From positions 1 through 13,140 of the forward strand of contig LGHA01000022.1 in the NCBI GenBank assembly GCA_001508595.1: DNA of 13,140 nt, written 5' to 3'. How positions within the stretch are numbered: position 1 is the first letter of the stretch; each line of letters starts with the position of its first letter. The notes below the pieces were generated by a model that worked only from the letters and a program-made list of their open reading frames with translations, was not told the origin of the DNA and did no database searches. Origin of the DNA: Anaerolineaceae bacterium 46_22 (GTDB taxonomy: Bacteria; Chloroflexota; Anaerolineae; Anaerolineales; Anaerolineaceae). Positions 1 to 6,730 of the stretch are shown here, one piece after another. Both the position numbers and the translations under genes were made by a program.

Positions 1-1620
1 CTCTTCAAAGCCACTGGTACCAAAGTCAAAGAAATCTTGCGAGTGATCTCGTTAGATTTGGTTTACGATCCAGCCAGGGGCGGAGCTTTTTTAAGAGCTC
101 TAAACCAACAACAATCTGAAGGGACAATACCAATGCCTAAACCAGAAGAAAACAATACCCCACCCGAACAGCCAGCAGCCGAGCCAGTTTTGGCAAAACT
201 GCAAGCTGATCAGGCTGCCATGCGTGAGCTGCTCAATGAGCAAGAGCGCCAGCAGAAACTTGACCAGGCTTTAAAACAAGCCGAAGAAACACGAGTCCAA
301 ATGTGCAGTTATCTACTTGAAAGCGGGCTGTCAGCATCCAAGCTGCCGGCGCCCATTCAAGAGCGCATCCGTAAGCAATTCAAAGACAAAATCTTTGAAG
401 CATCCGAGCTTCAGGAGGTGATCCAAGATAGCCGACAAATGCTGTCGGACCTGACAGCCCAATCCGCTGTTAGTGGCCCAGGTCGCATCAGCGCCATGTA
501 CAACGAGGGCGACAAGCTCCAAGCTGCCGTTGACGATCTCTTCGGTGCACCCCGTGATCAGGGCGCAGAAGCCCTCAAGACTGCCCGTCTTTCGGGCATC
601 CGTGAGCTTTACCTTATGCTCACTGGTGACCAGGACTTACACGGTGGCTACCACCCCGATCGGGTCCAGCTTGCCACCACCGCAGACTTCACAGGTCTCG
701 TCAAAAACGCACTCAATAAAATCGTGGTGAACACATGGGAACAACTCGGAAGAGCAGGCTACGACTGGTGGAAACAAATATCCGTGCAAGAACACTTCGG
801 CACACTGCACGATATCACCGGTACGCTTGTGGGTACAGTGGGCACCCTCCCAACCGTCGAAGAAGGCGCAGAATACACCGAACTCGAGATCGGTGACAGC
901 CCTGAAACCGCCAGCTTCACCAAATACGGCGGCTACATTCCCCTCACTCTCGAACTGATCGACCGTGACGAAACCCGCAAACTCAAAGCCTACGCTCGAG
1001 AGCTCGGCTCCGCCGGCCTGCGCAAAATCTCGCAGCTTGTCTCCGACATTTTCACCGCAAACGCCGGCATCGGGCCAACCATGGCCGACACAGGCGCCCT
1101 CTTCAATGCCACCGCAGTCACTACCGCGGGTGGCCACGCCAACCTCCTCACAGCTGCCCTCACCCTTGATAATTGGGATCTTGCTTGTGCGGCTGTTTAT
1201 AACCAGCCAATGCTCATCAAAAACGCTGCTACTTTCTATGGCACCGGTCCCAAGATGGCAATTAATCCCAAGTTCCTGCTTGTGCCACGTGCGCTTCAGA
1301 ACACCGCCTGGCAGCTCCTCAATGGAACATTCGTTCGAGAAGCTACTTACGTTTATGACAACGTGCTTAAAGGGTCGGCAGTTCCCATCACCGTGCCCGA
1401 GTGGACCGATGCAAACGACTGGGCTGCAGTCTGTGATCCGGTAATCGCCCCATCAATCTACGTCGGTGAGCGCTTCGGCATTATGCCCGAAATCTATGTC
1501 GCCGGTGACGAGCTTTCCCCGGCAGTCTTCATGAACGATGAGCATCGACTCAAAGTCCGCCACTTCCTCGCAGTCTGGGTTAACGACTTCCGCCCGCTGC
1601 ACAAATCGAATGTGGTCTAA
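1..1620 (+). CDS. Phage major capsid protein with protease-like N-terminal remnant and scaffold region (5' end outside window)
   Basis: The reading frame has no stop back to base 1, so the gene begins left of the window; 539 codons are visible. Residues about 13-35 (VISLDLVYDPARGG and following) resemble the C-terminal end of phage prohead proteases, where a beta strand is followed by a D-P-A-x-x-G motif. Residues about 45-160 are rich in Q, E, K, A and L and look helical or coiled-coil, as expected of a scaffold (delta) domain. From about 165 to the end the sequence has the features of an HK97-type capsid protein, including an acidic E-E-G-A-E-Y-T-E loop and a C-terminal strand ending in FLAVWVNDFRPL. 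Protease/capsid fusions are known in phages; here the protease catalytic part, if present, is off the window. It would form the icosahedral head. Capsid identity is judged from overall pattern and neighbours, not from a search. A TTG at 37 could be read as a start but has no convincing ribosome site; the internal ATG at 133 does. Confidence 0.8.
   Translation, partial: LFKATGTKVKEILRVISLDLVYDPARGGAFLRALNQQQSEGTIPMPKPEENNTPPEQPAAEPVLAKLQADQAAMRELLNEQERQQKLDQALKQAEETRVQMCSYLLESGLSASKLPAPIQERIRKQFKDKIFEASELQEVIQDSRQMLSDLTAQSAVSGPGRISAMYNEGDKLQAAVDDLFGAPRDQGAEALKTARLSGIRELYLMLTGDQDLHGGYHPDRVQLATTADFTGLVKNALNKIVVNTWEQLGRAGYDWWKQISVQEHFGTLHDITGTLVGTVGTLPTVEEGAEYTELEIGDSPETASFTKYGGYIPLTLELIDRDETRKLKAYARELGSAGLRKISQLVSDIFTANAGIGPTMADTGALFNATAVTTAGGHANLLTAALTLDNWDLACAAVYNQPMLIKNAATFYGTGPKMAINPKFLLVPRALQNTAWQLLNGTFVREATYVYDNVLKGSAVPITVPEWTDANDWAAVCDPVIAPSIYVGERFGIMPEIYVAGDELSPAVFMNDEHRLKVRHFLAVWVNDFRPLHKSNVV
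119..135 (+). promoter_or_regulatory. Possible internal ribosome binding site and start inside the capsid gene
   Basis: AAGGG at 119-123 lies 9 nt before an in-frame ATG (133-135). Initiation here would give a 495-residue scaffold-plus-capsid protein lacking the protease-like part, a nested arrangement like C/Nu3 in lambda. The site falls exactly at the junction between the protease-like end and the Q/E-rich scaffold-like region, which favours real use. It could equally mark the only start if the upstream frame is just an open extension of a separate protease gene; the missing left sequence would decide. Confidence 0.5.
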
Positions 1621-1748
1621 GACTGATATTTTTTTCGCCCCCCAGCGGTCAGACATGATCAGGGTTATTGGTCGGGATTGGTGATGCTGGTGAAATCAAT
1701 CCCAAATTTAACAACCGTTCGGGAGGTCTCTCGCTTTGCTTGCACTCT

Positions 1749-1801
1749 TCGAGCGTGAACGCCTAAGCCCCCCTTGGGGGGGGTCTTAGGCGCTCGCTCG
1801 A
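1749..1801. repeat. Long C/G-rich hairpin in the gap after the capsid gene
   Basis: An inner stem pairs CGCCTAAG (1760-1767) with CTTAGGCG (1785-1792), continued by a run of six C (1768-1773) facing a run of eight G (1776-1783) across a TT loop. An outer stem pairs TCGAGCG (1749-1755) with CGCTCGA (1795-1801). No T-run follows, so it is not a typical intrinsic terminator. It may be a REP-like element, an RNA processing site, or a structure that tunes expression between the capsid gene and the next gene. The rest of 1621-1862 holds no credible gene. Confidence 0.65.
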
Positions 1802-1805
1802 GCCC

Positions 1806-1840
1806 CTATCAGCTATCAGCTATCAGCTATTAGCTATTAG
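1806..1840 (+). repeat. Heptamer tandem repeat, five copies of CTATYAG
   Basis: Three perfect copies of CTATCAG (1806-1826) are followed by two copies of CTATTAG (1827-1840) and a decayed sixth (CTACTTC). The array begins 5 bp after the C/G hairpin and ends about 9 bp before the ribosome binding site of the next gene, so it lies in that gene's leader if the region is one transcript. Heptamer arrays of this kind are known as non-coding repeats in some bacteria. Copy number could vary by slippage. Confidence 0.85.
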
Positions 1841-1862
1841 CTACTTCGAAAGGATCAAAATC

Positions 1863-2375
1863 ATGGGTTATGTAAATATCTCCCAACTCTCCCAGTTCAT
1901 ACCTGCTACCGATTTTGTCAAAATCGGCACAGGTACCTGGACTTCAAAGTTAACCAGTAATGTTCTTTGTTTAGAACGTGCAGCAGCCGCAGCTGATATT
2001 CAGGTCTACGTACCGGTTTCCCTCATGTCCTCACCCATCAAAACCCAGGGCGCCAAAATCCTCAGCTTGGATCTCTGGTTCAAAATCGCTGCCGCTGAGG
2101 TTGACATGCTCATGCCAGCTTGCTTTAAAACCACCCTCTCTGCTAACGGTTCCCCCGTTTCAGCTGCAGTGTACGAGGATGTCATCTCAGACGCTGCCCA
2201 CTCAGCCCCCCTTGCTGCAGGTACCATCGGTGACCACAAGATGTCTCTCACTTTCACCAACCCTCCGTTTTTCCTGGAGGACACCATTTATTCATTTGGC
2301 TTCGCCATCAATGGCACCAACTTAGCAGTAATCACACTATTCGGAGCCCAGGTTTCCTACCTGCTCCGTCTCTAA
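1863..2375 (+). CDS. Putative phage head decoration or other structural protein
   Basis: This 170-residue protein has no recognised motif. It lacks a signal peptide and membrane segments and is dominated by short beta-strand-like stretches with alternating hydrophobic residues (ILSLDLWF, KMSLTFT, IYSFGFAI, LAVITLFGAQVSYLL), suggesting a beta-sandwich. The ATG is well supported by AAAGGA at 1849-1854, 8 nt upstream. Immediately after the capsid gene is the usual place for a decoration, cement or head-fibre protein, and the size fits, but this is inferred from position. It is separated from the capsid gene by a 242-bp gap with a hairpin and a tandem repeat, so it may be expressed at a different level. 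An unrelated virion protein is the alternative. Confidence 0.6.
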   Translation: MGYVNISQLSQFIPATDFVKIGTGTWTSKLTSNVLCLERAAAAADIQVYVPVSLMSSPIKTQGAKILSLDLWFKIAAAEVDMLMPACFKTTLSANGSPVSAAVYEDVISDAAHSAPLAAGTIGDHKMSLTFTNPPFFLEDTIYSFGFAINGTNLAVITLFGAQVSYLLRL

Positions 2376-2391
2376 TCGAAAGGAACATATC

Positions 2392-2601
2392 ATGGAAAAA
2401 TTAAAACTACTCTTAGCATCCCGTAAATTTTGGGCAGCCCTGATCGGCTTATTCCTCATCATCCTCAAAGCCTGGCATCCTGATTTTCCCCTGGCTGAGG
2501 AAGAGCTCACAAACGTTGTTTACGTGATCGTTGCCTACATCATGGGCACCGGCATCGAAGACGGCCTAAGCCGCACCCAGGTCTTCAAAAAAATCTCATA
2601 A
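2392..2601 (+). CDS. Small two-helix membrane protein, holin-like
   Basis: The protein has 69 residues. It has a short basic N-terminus (EKLKLLLASRK), a first hydrophobic helix at about 13-28 (starting FWAALIGLF), an acidic turn (PLAEEEL), a second helix at about 40-53 (VVYVIVAYIMG) and a charged tail (EDGLSRTQVFKK). Small proteins with this layout and a Y-I-x-G-T-x-x-E-D-G end are common in phage genomes and often labelled holin-like; holins make pores in the inner membrane at lysis. The start is set by AAAGGA (2379-2384), 7 nt upstream. The location, between structural genes and with no endolysin next to it, is atypical for a lysis cassette, so another membrane role in assembly or DNA entry is possible. 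Confidence 0.6.
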   Translation: MEKLKLLLASRKFWAALIGLFLIILKAWHPDFPLAEEELTNVVYVIVAYIMGTGIEDGLSRTQVFKKIS

Positions 2602-2630
2602 ATCTTTATTGCTATCTCCCTTTAAAAATT

Positions 2631-2660
2631 CCCCCCGCTTGCGGGGGGTTAGGGGGGTGC
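2631..2660. repeat. C-run/G-run palindrome between phage genes
   Basis: CCCCCCGC (2631-2638) pairs perfectly with GCGGGGGG (2641-2648) over a TT spacer, followed by TTAGGGGGGTGCC. The layout, a C-rich/G-rich stem followed by a second G-run, resembles the repeat family at 6220-6763, although the sequence differs. No T-run follows, so termination is doubtful. It sits in the 91-bp gap before the Lys/Pro-rich gene. Confidence 0.6.
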
Positions 2661-2692
2661 CATTCACCACTCACCAACAACGAAAGGAATCC

Positions 2693-2944
2693 ATGTCTTC
2701 CCAACTCAATTACAAATCCATCGCCACCAAACTCGTCAACGGCGAACCCCTCGCGTACAAAGCCCTTCCCGACGGTGGGCTTGCCGTGATCGCGCCCACC
2801 GGTCAAAAATTCATCTTCACCACAGAACAGGTCCAGGCTGCGCGACAAAAGATCAAACCCGATCCAAAACCGGCAGCCAAACCGCCGACAAAGCGAGGGC
2901 ACCCTCAAAAATCCCCATCCGATTCAAAGAAAGTGAGCCCATAA
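2693..2944 (+). CDS. Small phage protein with Lys/Pro-rich basic tail, function unknown
   Basis: The ATG at 2693 is chosen over an upstream in-frame ATG (2609) because AAAGGA (2683-2688) precedes it; the longer form would also translate the C/G palindrome. The 83-residue product has a compact N-terminal part (about 1-50) with strand-like stretches (GGLAVIAP, KFIFTTEQVQAARQK) and a C-terminal 30 residues rich in K, P and S (KPDPKPAAKPPTKRGH), strongly basic and probably disordered. Such tails often bind nucleic acid or pack against other virion parts, but nothing here shows which. No family is recognised. It lies 1 bp before the connector-like gene, so it is probably co-translated with it. Confidence 0.6.
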   Translation: MSSQLNYKSIATKLVNGEPLAYKALPDGGLAVIAPTGQKFIFTTEQVQAARQKIKPDPKPAAKPPTKRGHPQKSPSDSKKVSP

Positions 2945-2945
2945 G

Positions 2946-3374
2946 ATGCCTGCCAGCCTGACAAGTGTCAAAATACAGCTTGAAATCCAGCTCTCGGAGC
3001 TTTCCAGCCTCGTCTGGTCATCAGATGCGCTTGAAGAAGCCATCAGGGCTGCATTGGCTGAAATTGCCAGCACCTACGGCGCAGCGGTCACCCTGAGCGG
3101 CTTGGACGGGGCAATCAGCACCACGCTGGAAGATGCCGATGTGCATGCCCTTGTCATTGGCGGCGTGGCTCATGCTGCGCGCTTCCGCATTTTTGGGCGT
3201 TTTGAAGAAGCGACTCCTGAAGATTTCAACCATGAAGCCTTGATACGTTGGGCGGAAGCGGCGATGGCAGAATTTCAATCTACCCTGACCCGGATCCGGC
3301 TGCGTCGTTTCCAGGAATCAACTGATCATCCTTATTCTCCCTGGGATTGGGATGAAGGGAGGACTTTCCTGTGA
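2946..3374 (+). CDS. Putative phage head-tail connector/adaptor protein
   Basis: This 142-residue protein is mostly helical in appearance. An N-terminal amphipathic stretch (DALEEAIRAALAEIASTYG, about residues 27-45) is of the type seen at the start of gp6/gp15-like head completion proteins, where a helix carrying A-x-x-x-I-x-x-Y packs in the connector ring. The middle contains another helix (DVHALVIGGVAHAARFRIF), and the tail is aromatic and acidic (SPWDWDEGRTFL). Its size and place after the head genes fit a ring protein that closes the portal and joins the tail. The ATG follows the previous stop by 1 bp with no strong ribosome site, suggesting coupling. The family call is by pattern only. 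Confidence 0.5.
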   Translation: MPASLTSVKIQLEIQLSELSSLVWSSDALEEAIRAALAEIASTYGAAVTLSGLDGAISTTLEDADVHALVIGGVAHAARFRIFGRFEEATPEDFNHEALIRWAEAAMAEFQSTLTRIRLRRFQESTDHPYSPWDWDEGRTFL

Positions 3375-4708
3375 ACCAGATCGCCATTGGAGAGGGTTCG
3401 AACTTTATCGTCCTGGAAGGACAGTCGGCGGCAGCGGCTTTCTACCACGCCCTTCCATGCTTTTCTGATACCCCGGAAACCAAGCTCGCTGAAAAAATTG
3501 AGGTCACCCTCAGGGGGACACCCTCGCAAATTTCGAGCGCCGTGGCAAGCCTTGAAAAGCTGATTGATAAGGCCGGTTTATACGAGCAAAAAGCTGTTCC
3601 GAGTCCTTTGTACCTGCGCTTCCAGCCAGAACCTGCTGGACCTTATTATTCGACTGAAATTTCGAATCTCTCCCTCGTCAGCCATCCGACGGGCTATAAA
3701 ACCCACGCGAGGGGTTCGCTTGTCCTTGAGCTGCATTACACGCGCCACAATTATTTTGATGGACCCCAGGTTGAGGTGCCCCTTTGCGGCCGCTTTGGTG
3801 AGGATGTCCTTGGCGGGGTGACGCTTTATAATCACACCGATTATCACAGCGCACATGGCAATTCCGTTTATATCAAACCTGCCAGCCTGACCTCACCCCT
3901 GCCTGCGCCGCTGCGAATCGAGCTTGAGAACACCTGCCCCACGGGGGCGATCAAGGATATTTTTATTGGCATGGGTCATCATCAAAGCAATTATGACGAA
4001 AGCCCGTTTTTCCACAACGCCCCTGATTTCAGCGGCGGGGACTTGCTGCTGAATACCAATGCCATCAACGATTATTACCGAAGATTGACATGGTCAGGGA
4101 CGAACTGGTCGCAAATTGCTGCCATCAGCCTGTCCCTCGACGTGGTTGACCTGCTCGGGGGCAAGACCTATCGCCCATTGCTGCACCTTTTCAACCTGCA
4201 CGCTTATGAGGATCTTTATTTAGCATTCAAACTTCAGAGAGGGTCTTCCGTGATCTATGCCAGCGAATCCGTTTATGCAGATCCGCTGTATGGCTATGTC
4301 TTTTTGCCGCCGGTTGACCTGCCCCCCAACCAGCTGCTGCGAGAGACCCCACCGCATTCAATGGATTTTGTCCTGTATGCTTACAGTCCCTCCACGGACA
4401 CAAAGACTCTGGATGTGGACCAGGTTCAGCTCTTTCCCCAGTCATTTGCGGCGAATTTTCTGGGTTTCTTTAACATGCTTGAAAATGACACCTTGATTGA
4501 TGATTCATCCAGGGGACTGAGCAATGTGCGGTATTCAATTGTCGGGTCGGAGATGGTCGCCCACATCCGCCAGGGCGGACCACTTTTTGGACGGTCAAGC
4601 GAATATAACCGAATAATTATTGCCATGGCGAATGCCACCAATACCATAGATATCATGCGAACGGCGGTTGTGCGGGTTTACCAGCGGGAAAGGCGGCGCA
4701 TCTTATGA
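3371..4708 (+). CDS. Large beta-rich phage structural protein, possibly distal-tail or tail-tip component
   Basis: The GTG start overlaps the previous stop (GTGA), a sign of translational coupling. The 445-residue product has no signal peptide or membrane helix. The first 75 residues contain a segment (KIEVTLRGT, then a helix ISSAVASLEKLIDKAGLY) that resembles N-terminal domains of some phage tail proteins, in which an extended strand is followed by a helix ending L-E-x-L-x-x-A. The remainder is rich in strands, Tyr, Asn, Pro and Gly, with stretches such as GSLVLELHY and VRYSIV, and looks like one or two beta-sandwich domains. A basic C-terminus (VVRVYQRERRRIL) closes the protein. The next gene looks like a tail hub, so a distal-tail (Dit-like) or fibre role is the best guess. 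No catalytic motif is seen. Confidence 0.55.
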   Translation: MNQIAIGEGSNFIVLEGQSAAAAFYHALPCFSDTPETKLAEKIEVTLRGTPSQISSAVASLEKLIDKAGLYEQKAVPSPLYLRFQPEPAGPYYSTEISNLSLVSHPTGYKTHARGSLVLELHYTRHNYFDGPQVEVPLCGRFGEDVLGGVTLYNHTDYHSAHGNSVYIKPASLTSPLPAPLRIELENTCPTGAIKDIFIGMGHHQSNYDESPFFHNAPDFSGGDLLLNTNAINDYYRRLTWSGTNWSQIAAISLSLDVVDLLGGKTYRPLLHLFNLHAYEDLYLAFKLQRGSSVIYASESVYADPLYGYVFLPPVDLPPNQLLRETPPHSMDFVLYAYSPSTDTKTLDVDQVQLFPQSFAANFLGFFNMLENDTLIDDSSRGLSNVRYSIVGSEMVAHIRQGGPLFGRSSEYNRIIIAMANATNTIDIMRTAVVRVYQRERRRIL

Positions 4709-6216
4709 ACTTTAGCGTAGCGTTCACTACAAGGGATTTTTCCGCACCCATCTTCACCGGATTGGACGCGCAAATCCTTCAATTGGATTGGTCAGCTGAG
4801 GGCGGACCGGCACAAGCGCAAATTCGTTTGACTGGCGCCAGGGAGAAATTGATCGAAGCTAGCCGGATGCTCAGATGCCCTGTGATGGTGCGGGATAAGT
4901 CAGGCACACCGGTGTGGTGGGGCTATGTTGAGGATGTGATCGTTAATCTTGAGGGGGCTCAAATTTCGGTCTCTTTGGCGGGGCTGTATAACAAGGTCAG
5001 GGTGCGGTATTCCTTTGTTTCACCCAACAATGCGATCACAGACCAGGCTTTTACGGAAAGTGCAGAAGACATTGTCTCTCAAGAAGAATATGGGGTTAAA
5101 GAAATCACGCTGCAGCGGTATGGGATTGATGACGATTTTGCCCTGAACCTGCGAGATACGTTTCTCAAGGGGGCAGCCTTGCCCAAATCGGCACTTTCGC
5201 AAAACCAGCCCGGCAAGCAGAACCAGGTGGTCCTAAAATGCGCAGGCTGGTTCAAAAGCCTTGCCTGGCAGTCTTACCAGAATCTCGAAGGCTTTTATGC
5301 CAACCCTGGCCCAGGACCGGGGGTTTTCAATTTTGCCCAATCCAGTTCCACTCGATACCCGAGCCAGGTATTCACCCCTGGTGCTGATGGCGCTCTTCAA
5401 TACGCTTATTTCCAATTAAGGGGGATCGGTAACCCGGCCCGGAATTTGAATGCCCAGCTGCGAGATGGGGGCGGGAATCTTTTAGCCACCTCGGACCCGG
5501 TTGCCGGGTCGGCATTGTCTAATATTGCTTATCGCTGGGTTAAGTTCACCTTCCCGACGCCTTACACAATCACAGGGGGGATGACCTATATGCTTGGTGT
5601 GACGGCAAATACGGTGGATCCATCCCGTTATTTTGCCATCCGAAGTGACGAAAACCAATCCTATGCAAATGGGCATGCACTGTATTTCAACGGGTCAACA
5701 TGGGTTCATTTGCCTTCGGTCACCAACCCGGGGGGTGCACCGGATTTGCTCTTCAGAGCTGTATGCATCGCTGATACAGGTTCGCAGATAGAAGAAATCG
5801 CCAGCGCCGGCAGCCAGTTTTTCACGCGCATCACAGCGCCGGCAAGCAGTGTGTTGACCTGCCCCTATCGGGATAAGGGCGAGGACTGCTTGAAAGAAAT
5901 CCAGAACCTGATGGAGCTGGGGACTGCCAATCACAGACGGATCTTAGCCCGGGTGACCCCCGAACGGCAGCTCGAATTTAATGAGCAGCCCGACCCGGAT
6001 GACCCTTCTGTTTACATGGATGGGAGGGGTCACTTGTGGACCTTCCAGGGAACCCCACTCAAAGCTTATTTTCCCCCTGTGGGTCAGTTTGCAAGGTATT
6101 CGGGATCCAACCGCATCCTCCTGCCCTTCGACAAAGTTCGTATGCCGGCTTGTTTTATTGAGGGAGCGAGCTATTATCCACAAAGCGGCAGGCTGAGGAT
6201 ACGAACCAAGACTTAA
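4705..6216 (+). CDS. Putative phage tail hub/tip protein with inserted beta-sandwich (carbohydrate-binding-like) domain
   Basis: The start overlaps the preceding stop (ATGA). The 503-residue protein divides into three parts. Residues about 1-105 contain the strand pattern and the W-W-G-Y-V motif (PVMVRDKSGTPVWWGYVEDV) typical of the first barrel domain of tail hub or baseplate proteins. Residues about 195-355 look like an inserted jelly-roll, with strands around YAYFQLRG, LNAQLRDGGGNLLATSD, WVKFTFPTPYTITGGMTYMLGV and an S/N/G-rich end, similar to choice-of-anchor or carbohydrate-binding modules. Residues about 355-475 resume the hub-like pattern (DCLKEIQNLMELG, RRILARVTPERQLEF). This architecture suggests a tip protein that contacts the host surface. 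It is the last gene of the phage block; a palindromic repeat starts 4 bp after its stop. Confidence 0.6.
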   Translation: MNFSVAFTTRDFSAPIFTGLDAQILQLDWSAEGGPAQAQIRLTGAREKLIEASRMLRCPVMVRDKSGTPVWWGYVEDVIVNLEGAQISVSLAGLYNKVRVRYSFVSPNNAITDQAFTESAEDIVSQEEYGVKEITLQRYGIDDDFALNLRDTFLKGAALPKSALSQNQPGKQNQVVLKCAGWFKSLAWQSYQNLEGFYANPGPGPGVFNFAQSSSTRYPSQVFTPGADGALQYAYFQLRGIGNPARNLNAQLRDGGGNLLATSDPVAGSALSNIAYRWVKFTFPTPYTITGGMTYMLGVTANTVDPSRYFAIRSDENQSYANGHALYFNGSTWVHLPSVTNPGGAPDLLFRAVCIADTGSQIEEIASAGSQFFTRITAPASSVLTCPYRDKGEDCLKEIQNLMELGTANHRRILARVTPERQLEFNEQPDPDDPSVYMDGRGHLWTFQGTPLKAYFPPVGQFARYSGSNRILLPFDKVRMPACFIEGASYYPQSGRLRIRTKT

Positions 6217-6219
6217 ATT

Positions 6220-6252
6220 CCCCTTCCCTTCAGGGAGGGGGCAGGGGGTAGG
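6220..6252 (+). repeat. REP-like palindrome, copy 1 (forward unit)
   Basis: CCCCTTCCCT (6220-6229) and AGGGAGGGGG (6232-6241) form a 10-bp stem with one T-G pair around a TC loop, followed by CAGGGGGTAGG. It begins 4 bp after the stop of the tail-hub-like gene. It could protect the mRNA 3' end or slow transcription, but there is no T-run. Confidence 0.75.
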
Positions 6253-6307
6253 TTTTCGTTGGATTTTTCAAAATCTGAATCGACGCGGCGTACAATAAAT
6301 TTCTGCG

Positions 6308-6400
6308 ACCTGGATATAATCATCGTCAAATGTAATTCTGTTTTTAACCTAACCCTAAATCCCTTCCCTGAAGGGAAGGGACTTTAAAAACACCTTCCCT
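6308..6400 (+). repeat. About 93-bp direct repeat, copy A
   Basis: Beginning ACCTGGATATAATCATCGTC, this segment matches the one at 6482-6574 with only scattered differences (about ten by eye, including a T-run length change). It spans an AT-rich lead and then an inverted palindrome unit. The duplication unit, start to start, is 174 bp. Confidence 0.85.
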
Positions 6401-6424
6401 TCAGGGAGGGGGTCAGGGGGTAGG
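6348..6424. repeat. Paired REP-like palindromes in inverted orientation, cluster 2
   Basis: CCTAACCCTAAAT followed by the 9-bp perfect hairpin CCCTTCCCT-GA-AGGGAAGGG (6361-6380) is the reverse-oriented unit. After a 12-bp linker, the forward unit follows at 6393-6424 and ends TCAGGGGGTAGG. The two together make a larger imperfect inverted repeat, as in paired REP (BIME-like) or miniature mobile elements. Confidence 0.75.
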
Positions 6425-6481
6425 TGATTATTGAATTCTTCCAAAGTCTTAAATTAATCTGGCATATTCTGAAATTTTGAT

Positions 6482-6574
6482 ACCTGGATAAAATCATCGT
6501 CAACTTGAATTCTGTTTTTTTACCTAACCCTAAATCCCTTCCCTGAAGGGAAGGGACTTTAACTGCCCTTCCCT
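6482..6574 (+). repeat. About 93-bp direct repeat, copy B
   Basis: This is the second copy of the segment at 6308-6400, beginning ACCTGGATAAAATCATCGTC and again running into CCTAACCCTAAAT and the perfect CCCTTCCCT/AGGGAAGGG hairpin. The extent of shared sequence outside the palindrome suggests a local duplication rather than independent insertions. Confidence 0.85.
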
Positions 6575-6590
6575 CCAGGGCGAGAGCAGG
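6523..6590. repeat. Paired REP-like palindromes, cluster 3 (forward half decayed)
   Basis: The reverse-oriented unit with the perfect hairpin at 6536-6555 is followed by a degenerate forward unit (6566-6590), where the expected G-run reads AGGGCGAGAGCAGG. This half has lost part of its second G-run, so it looks like an older, decaying copy. Confidence 0.7.
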
Positions 6591-6730
6591 TTGATTTTAG
6601 ATTTCTCGTGAAACATGATTTTTATAGATTGGGCTCAATTTGTCCTCACATTGTCTAAATAAAAGTCGAATTATATTTTTGCTGTTTTTACAAACCAAAA
6701 TCTTATTACTAAAATGAAGGGACTTTCACT

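Noticed and set aside
637..1137. Minus-strand frame of 166 codons inside the capsid gene
   Set aside because: Lies wholly within a convincing capsid frame, has no ribosome site and its product looks like an antisense artefact.
1684..1758. 24-residue frame in the gap after the capsid gene
   Set aside because: No ribosome site, overlaps the outer arm of the hairpin, and too short to judge.
2609..2692. Upstream start of the Lys/Pro-rich gene
   Set aside because: It would translate the C/G palindrome and lacks a ribosome site, whereas AAAGGA precedes the ATG at 2693.
6231..6252. G-quadruplex formed by the G-runs of the repeat
   Set aside because: Only three runs of three or more G are present in a unit, so a stable three-tetrad structure is not supported.
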